NCBI GenBank assembly: GCA_026414565.1 | Contig: JAOAIT010000018.1 | Coordinates: forward strand, 248,001-312,000 | DNA length: 64,000 nt | Direction: 5' to 3' | From: Verrucomicrobiia bacterium | GTDB lineage: Bacteria; Verrucomicrobiota; Verrucomicrobiia; Limisphaerales; Fontisphaeraceae | Shown here: one piece after another, positions 33,466 through 43,000 of the stretch | How positions within the stretch are numbered: position 1 is the first letter of the stretch | Layout of the letters: each line of letters begins with the position of its first letter | The notes under the pieces: model-generated | The model's input: the letters and a program-made list of their open reading frames with translations, nothing else | Database searches by the model: none | What the model was told of the DNA's origin: nothing | Position numbers and translations under genes: made by a program

Positions 33466-34098
33466 TTAAGAATGTTTCAACGCAATGCGCGCCATCACGT
33501 TCCCGGCCGAGCGGCTGCGATCCAAGGCTTTCTCCAGCAACTCGTAAAGGTCCTTGAGGATGATGGCATTGAGCGGGTCCACGCGGCCGGAAAAAAGCTC
33601 GGCATTCAATTCATTGAGAAAACGGTCACCTTCCGCCTCAATCTCCCGCAGCCGCGTGCTCAGGCGCACCAGTTCCTGCAAACGCATGGCCCGCAGCTCT
33701 TTGAGCATCTGAATCAAGGTGGAAGTGGCTTCCTCCAGCAAGGCCGTGTGACGTGAGAAATCTACGCCCTTCAACCGCTCTTGCGCGCACATCAAACGCT
33801 CGGCAAATTTTTCGATGATTTTGGGGATTTTATACAGGGCCACCGCCAAATCCTGAATGTCCTCACGCTCGAGGGCCGTTACAAATGTCCGGCATAATAA
33901 CTCATGGATTTCGTTGGTAATCCGCTTGTCTTTGCGCCGCAGGGTGGCAAAGGACTCCAAACTGGCCTTCTCCGGGTGCTGCAACAACTGTTTCAAGGCC
34001 AGGACGCTGGCATGAGATTCTTGCGCACTGGCGTCCAGCAAATCAAAAAATTGTTTGTCGTGTCCTAAAAGGCGCTGCAGCGATAACATGATTGTCAT
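33466..34098 (-). CDS. DUF47/PhoU-like Pit accessory protein
   Basis: A protein of about 210 residues, all helix, of the DUF47 (PF01865) family that usually accompanies PiT transporters. The opening MLSLQRLLGHDKQFFDLLD, the DKRITNEIHELLCRTFVTAL helix and the LREIEAEGDRFLNELNAELF acidic segment (the E/D-rich metal-binding feature of PhoU-like folds) are visible. It is thought to control the transporter. The start may be the ATG at 34098 or at 34089. A perfect inverted repeat lies just before it. Confidence 0.88.
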   Translation of the reverse strand: MTIMLSLQRLLGHDKQFFDLLDASAQESHASVLALKQLLQHPEKASLESFATLRRKDKRITNEIHELLCRTFVTALEREDIQDLAVALYKIPKIIEKFAERLMCAQERLKGVDFSRHTALLEEATSTLIQMLKELRAMRLQELVRLSTRLREIEAEGDRFLNELNAELFSGRVDPLNAIILKDLYELLEKALDRSRSAGNVMARIALKHS

Positions 34099-34102
34099 CT
34101 TA

Positions 34103-34122
34103 TTGTTACATATCCGTAACAA
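34103..34122. promoter_or_regulatory. Perfect 7-bp inverted repeat upstream of the DUF47-pit operon
   Basis: TTGTTAC (34103-34109) and GTAACAA (34116-34122) are separated by 6 nt, and end only 5 nt before the first possible start codon. It could be an operator for a phosphate regulator, or a hairpin in the leader that hides the ribosome site. Confidence 0.45.
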
Positions 34123-34219
34123 TCAATGGAAAAAGCGGGTTTTGTACGGGCTCGCTTCCGGGCTTATTGCCGACAGGCCGGCCTTCTTGTGCAGGGGCTT
34201 CTGATGGAGTGGGGTACGA

Positions 34220-35359
34220 TCAGACCTGAGCGGTGGTGCACACCAGATCTTCCTCTGGTCGGATGCCCCACTTTTGCGCCATCAATTCCAGGTCGGGAGT
34301 AAGCCGCCACCGATCAGGCAATGGCTCGCCCTTGTGTTCGGGATTGCCCCCCTTGAGATGCATACAGCCCCGGTTTTGGCCAATGGCCTCCATTACCTCA
34401 ATTTCCTCTGGGGCCAAGGTTACCTCCGGCGTGGCAGCCAGTTCAGCGGCTTTCCGTTCGATGGGTTTGCGTCCGTCCAACTCCTCAATCAGAGTTGGCA
34501 CCACACAGGTCACGGGTGGATGGCTCAGATTCCATACACTGGCCAGTTGCAGGAGGGTTAGGCCGTGTCTTTCGGCAATTGGCCGCATTTGCTCCAGCTT
34601 ACGGTTGCCCTCCTCCACCCAACCGGCTGGTCTGAAAACGCGATGATCCTGGGGCGGGAAAACATGGCCCGGTTTGACATCATCATGGAACAAACCACCG
34701 CAATCCACCACCCGCGTGATGATTTTAACGTTGTGGGCCTGTGCGGCTCGCAGGCACAGCTTGCCCGGCCAGGGCTCCAGAGGATTGAGAATGATCATGG
34801 CCCATTGGACCAGGCCATCAAACCGGTGAAAGTTGAGCAGCAAATCCAGGGTGAATCCATTGGCCGGCCCGGGCGCCACGCCCACACACCGGGTCAGGCC
34901 GGCATCCACGAGACGCTCCATGCCCTTCCACACTTTTTCCGAGCTATAACCAACATAATCAGGATTGTGCAGCAGGACGCAATCAAACGCATCCACCCCC
35001 ACTCGCTCCAAGGATTTCTCGGTAGCCATGCGCAGGTAATCCGCGTACTCGCCGGGCGACCGCAGGCGTTCATCGGTGAAACGGGGATACCCCTTGGCGC
35101 CTTCGCGCCGGCCGGTGTAGAAATCATGGCCGATCGCCGCCACCACCGCGTATTCTTCCCTGGGCAGCCCGATTAAGGAGCGCCCTAACAAAGCATCGGC
35201 AGCCCCTGTGCCGTAAACGTCCGCCGTGATAAAGGTGCGAATGCCCTGGTCAAAGGCCTGGCGAACCAGTTTTTGATAGCGCTCTTCCTCGATGGCAACG
35301 CCAAAGTTCATAAAGCATCCGCCATTCCACGTGCCAAAAGCCGTCCGGGTAATGTCCAT
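34220..35359 (-). CDS. Aldo/keto reductase-family protein with altered catalytic residues
   Basis: A 379-residue TIM-barrel protein of the AKR superfamily. Family segments are GIRTFITADVYGTGAADALLG, read as the D-T-A-x-x-Y-G motif, and VDAFDCVLLHNPD. By eye the active-site aspartate position (FDTA in active enzymes) is isoleucine (FITA) and the usual lysine after the third strand appears replaced (VVAAIGHD). The tyrosine (VYG) and histidine (LLHNP) remain. The C-terminal tail is longer than usual (QNRGCMHLKGGNPEHKG). It may have lost reductase activity or work differently. It is divergent from a UroD-family gene, 160 bp apart, with a perfect palindrome between the starts. Confidence 0.78.
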   Translation of the reverse strand: MDITRTAFGTWNGGCFMNFGVAIEEERYQKLVRQAFDQGIRTFITADVYGTGAADALLGRSLIGLPREEYAVVAAIGHDFYTGRREGAKGYPRFTDERLRSPGEYADYLRMATEKSLERVGVDAFDCVLLHNPDYVGYSSEKVWKGMERLVDAGLTRCVGVAPGPANGFTLDLLLNFHRFDGLVQWAMIILNPLEPWPGKLCLRAAQAHNVKIITRVVDCGGLFHDDVKPGHVFPPQDHRVFRPAGWVEEGNRKLEQMRPIAERHGLTLLQLASVWNLSHPPVTCVVPTLIEELDGRKPIERKAAELAATPEVTLAPEEIEVMEAIGQNRGCMHLKGGNPEHKGEPLPDRWRLTPDLELMAQKWGIRPEEDLVCTTAQV

Positions 35360-35395
35360 ATCGTGATATTTTTCGTAACAAGTGCACGCACATTA

Positions 35396-35412
35396 TGGCA
35401 CAGTTTGTGCCA
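35396..35412. promoter_or_regulatory. Perfect palindrome between the divergent AKR and UroD-like genes
   Basis: TGGCACA (35396-35402) and TGTGCCA (35406-35412) with a 3-nt GTT centre. It lies 36 bp from the AKR start and 107 bp from the UroD-like start. TGCAC motifs recur on both sides (about 35383 and 35415). It is a good candidate operator for a dimeric regulator controlling both genes. Confidence 0.5.
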
Positions 35413-35519
35413 CTGCACAAACGGCGGGCTGGGGAAGGGCGGGCAACTGAATTTGGCTCACCTTTTTACTGGTTTTTCCCTGGCGGTTGGCATAAGCATG
35501 TCTCAATAGCATCCCCACT

Positions 35520-36950
35520 ATGGATACGGAAAAACTCTATCAGGAGCGCCTGCGCCGTTACGTGGCGGCCATGCGCCACGAACAGCCCGACATGATCCCC
35601 ATCCGCCCCTTCGTAGCGGAGTTCACCGCCAAGTACACGGGCTATACCTGCCAGGAGGTCACCCACGATTTTGAGAAGGCTTTTGAGGCGGCCCGTCAAT
35701 GTGCCCGGGATTTTGATTGGGACGCCATTGTCCCAAACATGGTTTATGTCTGGACAGGATTAACGCAGGCCATGGGATTGCGCTATTATGGGGTGCCGGG
35801 CATCGGCATGCCCGCCGATACCGGTTTCAACTACATCGAACCTCCGGAAGAAGAGGCGTTCATGCGCGCCGATGAGTATGACGCCTTGATTGAGGATCCC
35901 ACTGGATTTTTATACAATGTCTGGTTCCCACGGGTATGCGCAGAAGCCAGCCGGATTGGCGAACCCTGCACCTATCGCAACAACCTGGCTTACGTGAAAG
36001 GGGGCATGGCCATGCTGCATTACTTCCACAGCTTTGGCCGCCAAATTGCCCTGATGCGCTCCGAATGCGGTACCCCCTCCGCCATTGCCGGCATTTTCAA
36101 AGCACCGTTTGACATCATTGCCGACAAGTTGCGGGGCTATGTGGGGTTGACCATGGACATGCACGAACAGCCGGATAAGGTTTTAAGGGCATGTGAAGCC
36201 CTTGCCCCGCATCTGTGTCATGTCGGGCTGACCACCGCCGATCCCGAGAAAAAGCTGCCCATCGGTTTCTGGATGCATCGGGGATGTGTCCCGTTCATCA
36301 CCCCGGCGCAATTCAAGTCTCATTACTGGCCGACGCTGAAGCCCATTATTGAGGAGTTTTGGAAAAATGGCTACCAGACGCTGTTTTACGCCGAGGGCAA
36401 CTGGAATGCCCACCTGGATGATTTCCTGACCCTGCCGGACCGCAGCATTGTCTATCATGTGGATCGGGCGGACATTTTCGAAGTGCACCGCAAATTGGGG
36501 CACAAGTTCTGCCTCAGCGGCGGGATTCCGAATGTGCTGCTCAGTTACGGCAAACCGGAGGAAGTGCGGCAGTTCTGCCGCAGGGTGGCCCAAGAAGTGG
36601 CCCGGGAGGGCGGTTACATTGCCGATGCCAGCGCCATCATGCAGAATGATACCAGCATCGAAAACATGCGGGCGTTCACTGAAGCCTTTCGTACCTACGG
36701 CCAATACTCCGGTCCCTCCTACACGCCTTCTCTGCCCGAACCGCATCGCGATGACCCCTCCCGCCAGGGGCTACGCGGTTTGGAAGGCTGGCCCGTAACC
36801 CGCCGCCGGCCCGGTGTATGTTTCCCCTGGGAAGACAAAGTCAAAGAGCTGCCGGAAATCACCGGAGACCCAGAGCTTGTCAAGCGAATCTGGGAAATGA
36901 CAGACAGCTTCGGCAACTTGTTTATCTGGCAGGTGCTTCTGAGTTTCTAA
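35520..36950 (+). CDS. Uroporphyrinogen decarboxylase-family protein
   Basis: A 476-residue protein of the UroD/MtaA superfamily, longer than haem-pathway UroD (about 350). The TIM-barrel segments APFDIIADKLRGYVGLTMDM, GFWMHRGCVPFITPAQFKSHYWP, TLFYAEGNWNAHLDDF, IVYHVDRADIFEVHRKLG and FCLSGGIPNVLLSYG match the methyltransferase-like branch. The haem UroD N-terminal arginine signature is not seen. This branch includes corrinoid- and other methyltransferases, so a demethylation or C1 role is possible; no corrinoid protein is adjacent. It ends in a strong hairpin terminator shared with the giant gene. Confidence 0.8.
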   Translation: MDTEKLYQERLRRYVAAMRHEQPDMIPIRPFVAEFTAKYTGYTCQEVTHDFEKAFEAARQCARDFDWDAIVPNMVYVWTGLTQAMGLRYYGVPGIGMPADTGFNYIEPPEEEAFMRADEYDALIEDPTGFLYNVWFPRVCAEASRIGEPCTYRNNLAYVKGGMAMLHYFHSFGRQIALMRSECGTPSAIAGIFKAPFDIIADKLRGYVGLTMDMHEQPDKVLRACEALAPHLCHVGLTTADPEKKLPIGFWMHRGCVPFITPAQFKSHYWPTLKPIIEEFWKNGYQTLFYAEGNWNAHLDDFLTLPDRSIVYHVDRADIFEVHRKLGHKFCLSGGIPNVLLSYGKPEEVRQFCRRVAQEVAREGGYIADASAIMQNDTSIENMRAFTEAFRTYGQYSGPSYTPSLPEPHRDDPSRQGLRGLEGWPVTRRRPGVCFPWEDKVKELPEITGDPELVKRIWEMTDSFGNLFIWQVLLSF

Positions 36951-37008
36951 CCAAAAGGCCGGCAAGGGAGCACGGGAGAAGCTTTTCCAAATAAAATGCC
37001 CTGAAAAA

Positions 37009-37036
37009 AAAGGCCGGGGATTGCTCCCCGGCCTTT
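37009..37036. terminator. Bidirectional rho-independent terminator
   Basis: A perfect 12-bp stem (37009-37020 with 37025-37036, arms starting AAAGGCCGGGGA) and a TTGC loop. On the minus strand it is followed by eight T, strong for the giant gene ending at 37077. On the plus strand TTTGAATTTT gives a weaker stop for the UroD-like gene. Confidence 0.9.
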
Positions 37037-37076
37037 GAATTTTCCGGCTCGTGCGCGTTACGCACGAGTGTTGGCT

Positions 37077-40000
37077 TTAGGGCTGAGTGGTGCTCGCCGC
37101 CACGCGGTAGAACCGCTTGGAGCCGGCCGGAGCAGGATCAGCCAAGGTCAGCACGCCGCCCGTGCCTTGCACTGCCGGCAGGCGCTGCCACTGGGCATCG
37201 TTCAGGTCGTTCTTGTACTCAATCCAGTACCAGGCACCTGCCACCGTCTCGACCGTGAAGGAGAATCCCGCCGGCCCATACACCGGTGCGGTTATATTGG
37301 GCGCTGTCGGAGGCAGAACGACGGTCACCACCAAGGTCGCATCCTGGCTCATGGTCGAACCCACACTGTTGCGAACCTCGACGCTGTAAACGCCAGCCGA
37401 GGCAGGCATGACATTGGTAAGCGTCAATGTCGCACTGGTGGCTCCGTCTATATTCACGCCATCCTTCTTCCACTGGTAGAGCGCCGGATCACCACCAATC
37501 GCCGCCACGGTGAACACGACCGTACTTCCCGCAGTCGCGGTGACATTGGTCGGCTGCACCGTGATCAGTGGCGGCACCGTCGGATACACGCTGAGGTTGG
37601 CCCGGTTGGTCGCCGTCAACCCGATGCCGTCCGTAGCAATCATGGTGATGGTGTGAGTGCCCAGCGGCAGTTCACTGCCCGGAGCCGGGATTTGCTCAAT
37701 GACCACATAGCACCCGTTGTCCGTCGCCACCACTTGCGAGCGCAGATCGGGCACCACCAGGAGGTGATTCGTACCCGCGCCCATCGTTTGATCCTGCAAT
37801 CCGGTCACAAACACCGGCGGCACAGGCGTGGTTTCGGCGATAATCACCGTCACCGCCTGATAGACCGTGCTGCCCGTCTGCCCGTCATTGACGGCGTAAT
37901 AGAAGGTATCCGCACCGCACGCAGACGGTGGCGGCGTGTAGGTGACCTGACCGCCAGCCACCGAGACTGTGCCGCCCTGGGCCGTATTGCGCGGCACGGC
38001 GAGGATGTACAGGTCATCCATGTAGTGCGCCTCGTATTCACCACCCGTGCGGGCGTAGATGCCGAAGCGGCCACCGGTGATGGGCTGGTAGGGAGTCTGC
38101 ACGTTATTGAAGTACATGACCCCGCCCAGGGCCACATCCACCGTGCCGTCAGCGTCCATGCGGATGTAGAGGTCCTGGTAATCGCTCATGTTAATCTTGG
38201 CGATCGGATAGCGCAGCAGCCACGAGCCAACCCGCACCTCGATGGCCGGGGCTTCGTTGCCGCCGCTATTGTAGTTGTCAATGTTGACGCCAAAGCCACT
38301 GCCGACACCGTCCTCGGCCGGTCCGGGCGACGGGCCATCGGGCAGATCGGTGGCGAAGTTGATGCTCATGCCATCGGCGGCATTCGCCGACCCACGTCCG
38401 ATGAACAGCTTGGCACGGATCGTGAATTCGGAGACCGCCATGGCGCTGATGGCGGAGTCATTCACCACGAAGCTGCCATTCAGGCTGCCCACAGGGTCGG
38501 TCAACTTCAGGACGCCGCTATTACCCACCCCACCCGCGGCATCAATGTAGGCGTTACCGTAGGTCATGGTGTTGACCGGCAACAAGCCGTCGTTGAAGTT
38601 GTAGGACAGCTCCCGCGGCAGACCGGCGTACACCCGCTCAAAGTTGAGCGTGGCCCCTTCCGGATCACTGTCATTGGCCAGCAACTGCGCAACGGGCACC
38701 GTCACCGGCGTATTGGCCTGGGTGGTCAGGGTATCCGCCCCTGTCACTGGACGTTGATTGACCACATTGACCACCAGCGGCTGGCTGGAGGTCTCGCCGC
38801 CATGGTTACCCGCCACCACCACATACACGCCCCCATCCGCCACCTGGATGTTAGGCAGTTGCAGGGTGGCGCTGTTGGCTCCCGGAACGAGCACACCATT
38901 CTTGAACCATTTGATGGTCAGCGGGCCGCTGTTGGGCGGATTCACAATTGTGGCGGTGAGGGTGACCGACCCGCCCAGGTTGACCTGGATGTTCTCCAGG
39001 GACGAATCCACCGTCAACGACGGCGGCGGCGGGAAGTACAGGTTATCATACACCGCTGTGGCCCGGATGTTCATGTCATGCGAGGTCGTCGCCAAGCCCA
39101 CGAGCAGCGTCCGGGCCAGCGAGGACACCCGCGTGTAATGCCAGATCCAGTTCACGCCATCATAGCTGTAGTAGGCCGAGAAGGCGTTGCCCTGGCGCAC
39201 CAGCCGCACCCAGTTGTTCGGATAATCGGCCAACGGCGGCCGCACCAGACCAATGGCAGCATCACCGGTGCTTTGGGAGTTGGGCGCCACCGCCGAATCA
39301 CGCCACTGGAACGAGAAGGTGTTCTGGCCGCCACGCGGCGTCGAGCACATATACACGTTGAAACTGGCGTTATTAGTGGTTTCACGGGCCATGATACCCG
39401 CCTTGGTCCAGGCGTTGGCCTGCGTCAGGCTTTGCACGCGGACGCGGATATCGAAGTCACCCGTCACCGGGCGATACATCAGTTGACCGCCGTCAGTGGT
39501 TCCCCAGATGTCCACACCGTCGCAGTTCACACTAAAGACTCCCAGATCCAGCATGGAAACCACGCTCGGTCCGGTGAGCTGGCCCAGCCCCAACCCGATA
39601 TCTGCCAACCTGAATCCATAATTTTGGATCGTGGCCGACAGATTAAAGGCCAGGTTTTGGCTCCGGTCATAAGCCATCTGGCAGGCAAGCTCAGTGCCCG
39701 TGGCCAGGTAAGAGTCAGACGTCAGCTTGACGGTCCGGCCGTCCGGCAACAACTCACCGCTCAAGAAGTTGATGGTACCGTTGTTGGCCGAATACAAGGT
39801 GGCATCGGCCGGGTTGTAGAGCACGGTCTCCAACAACTCATTGAATCGCACATACAACTGATAACCGTCCAAGGCAACCGCCCATTGTATGGTAGGTGGC
39901 TCGACATCAGCCACAACGGTGACCGTCGCCACGGCGCTCTCGACGGGAGCGGCGCCAGGAGCCATGACCACCACCGAGTAATTCACCGCCACCAAGTCAG

Positions 40001-43000
40001 GCGTCAAGATCGGGGTAGTGTACACCGGCCCGTTGGCGCCGACAATGTTCACGCCGTTGCTGCGCCACTGGTAGGCCAGGAATTCAGTCAGTGGCGCCGG
40101 ATTCACGGCAGCCTGCACTGACAGCGTCGCAGAACGATAGGCCACCACGTTGGCACTTTGCGGCGGCTGCGTGATGGTAATCGCCGAGGGCGGAGCATAG
40201 ACCCCAATCCCCGAGCCGCCCAGCGGTGGTAACGTGGACGGATCGGTGTAGCTGGGATCGCTCACGTCAATCCACGGACGGATGGCCAAGCGGAAGTAGT
40301 CACCGCCGCCGCCCTCCTTGCCCAACACCTCAAAGAAGTACCGCTGTCCGGCCACCAAGTTATTGGTGAAGGAGCGGAGGCCATCGGCAAAGGTACCCTG
40401 ACAGCACGGTTGGTTGATAATTTCCACCGCGTTGGCGGGATTGTCGTCCGGGCTGGCCCGGACAATCACCGCATCATCATGGGCCACATAAATCACGTGG
40501 GGCCCGCTGACTTGCGGCGTGAAGAAGCCGCGGATGACCGCGCCGTAATTGTTCCACAGCGCATCGGTCAGGTTGTTACCCAGATTCACGAAATTGGTGA
40601 AACCGGTAATGTCAGCCGTACGCGCCTGGTACTTCGCATTGTTCGTCAGATCGGTGATGGCCGATCCGGTAATGTTGGTGTACCGCTCGTAGTACACGAA
40701 GTTGGTGGTGAAGGTCCACGCCGTCACCGTAGTCACCAAGGCGCCACTCACATTCGGTGTCGCCGCCCGATCGGCAATATTGGCCGCAACCACGGTATAA
40801 GTGGCCCCCTCGGTGGGCAGCGGGCTCAGCGTCAGCAAGACGTCACGGTTGTTGGCCATTAACTGGGCACTGACGACCGTTAAGGCGCCGGCGTCATTGG
40901 TCACGAGATAATTGGCGGTATTGCCCGCCGAGGCGGCCGACACCGGCTCGCTGAAGCGCAGCCAGAACTCGCGTGTGCCGCGCCAGCCACCCTGCGCCGC
41001 CACCAGCGTGGGCGCTTCGAGATCGCGCACCACATTAATGACGGTGGGACTGCTGGTGATGCTGTTGTAGGTCGTCACGACCACCACATCCACCGCCATG
41101 CCATTATGCGCGGCAAACGACAGGGTTGGCGTGGTGTAGGTGCGGTTGGTGGCATTGGCCACCGGCACCCCATTGGTGCGCCACTGGATGCTGACCAGCG
41201 GGAAGCCATCAATTTGCGGAGCCAGGGTCACCGTCGCCAGTTCATTCGTCGTGATGCTGGCCGGCAAACCGGTGACGCGCGCAAACGAGTTCGGGGTCAG
41301 ACCGGACAAATTGTCCGGCCCGATTCGGGAAATAACACCGTTGACCGGATCGATATCACCCGGTGCTTTCCAGTTGATGGCCACATAGTCGCCACCGCTG
41401 CCTTCACGATGACGCACTTCAATGTAGTAGGCCTTGCCCGCCTGCAAGAAGATGGGCACCGAGATGTTGGCTTGCATGCCGGTAGCCGGATTAATACCGC
41501 GACGGCCACCGGCGTTGCTGGTCCAATCCCGCGAGTTTCCATAGCTCGGTTCGTAGCAGATGAGCCGAATATTGGCCGGATTCTCATCCGTGCTCAGGTA
41601 CAACTCGCCATTGTCGTCGGAGGCAATGTAGAAGGTGTAGTTTCCGGTCCGCTCTGGGATCAGGTAACCCTGGAAGCGGGTGGCATAGTAGTCAATGTTC
41701 AGTGTCGGCTTGTCCGGCACCGTCATCAACTCGATGACGGACGGCTGATCGTTAAGCCACACCGTGGTGTTGGTCAGGGCCGACAGCGAGCCCGGATTAT
41801 TGCTCGAGGTGAAGTTATACTGTTTGCGGACAATATAACCTTGAGGCACCCAGAACTTGTAACTGGTGTTGGCGGGCACTGGGTTGGCCGGACTCACGGT
41901 GTCCGTCACGTTGTTCACGATCACATTGTACGCTGCGCCCGGCATAAGTGCCTGGGCCAGTGTCAGCAACACCGTCGTGCCATCGGCCTGCAGCGCCGCC
42001 GAGACCACCGGCACGTCGGCCAGACCATCAGTAATCCGGTAGTTGGCCGTGTTGTTGGCGGTGGCGGGAGCCAGAGCTTTGTTGAACATGACGCGTACCT
42101 GCTCGCGCGCCATGACTTTCACGCTGGCCCCGATGATTGCCGGCCCCACGGCATCCGGAGCCGAAAGGATGACCGTGCCGATGGCGCTGGCGAAACCGCT
42201 GGGCGTGTAACACATGACGCGGAAGCGGTTGGTAGGTTCGCTCACCGGCGGAGTCACATAAGTGTTGGCCAGGGCGTAGGGGATGTTGGTGAACACGCCG
42301 GAGCCATACGCCGTTTCCCGCTGCCAGACATATTGGATGGGCAGCCGCGTGTCGATGCCCGCCGCCATGACGGTCAACGTGGCGGATTGTCCCGGAGCCA
42401 CGGTCACGGTGCCCGGCGGTTGCAGCACATAGACATCCGTCCGATTCTCCGGCGCCACCGGCATGAGGAAGTAGGCGCCGCTGGTACCCGGCTCGGAGCT
42501 GTTGTCGCTGGGGACGTAGTAGTTGTTGGGACCGCGAATGATGGCCGTCACGTAATCCCCACCCGTGCCCTCCTGCATCACGGCCTCCACGTAATAACGC
42601 TGGCCTGCCGACAAGGCGGCAACGGAGTAACGCGGATTGCCGTTGACAGTGTTGTTGAAGGCCACGTTGGCAGATTCAACCCTGGCCACCACCTGCTTGC
42701 CTTCGGCAGCCGGTCCGGTGGGATTGACAAATAAGATGGAGCCATCATCGCTGCGCACATAGAAGGCGTAGTTGCCGGTTTCCGGCGGGACAAACCAGCC
42801 AATGACCCGGGCGCCGTAATATTCCAAATTGGCGGGCGCATAATAAAAGATATTGCGCACATCCACCACGTCCGGCTGTTTGTCCACAAACTTCTGGTTA
42901 AGGTAGAGACCGCTGGCCGGCGTGCCCGGGGCCACAAAGTCCCACTTCCCAATCTCATCGTACCGCTCCACACGCACAAAGCCCTGAACCAGGAAGTGCG

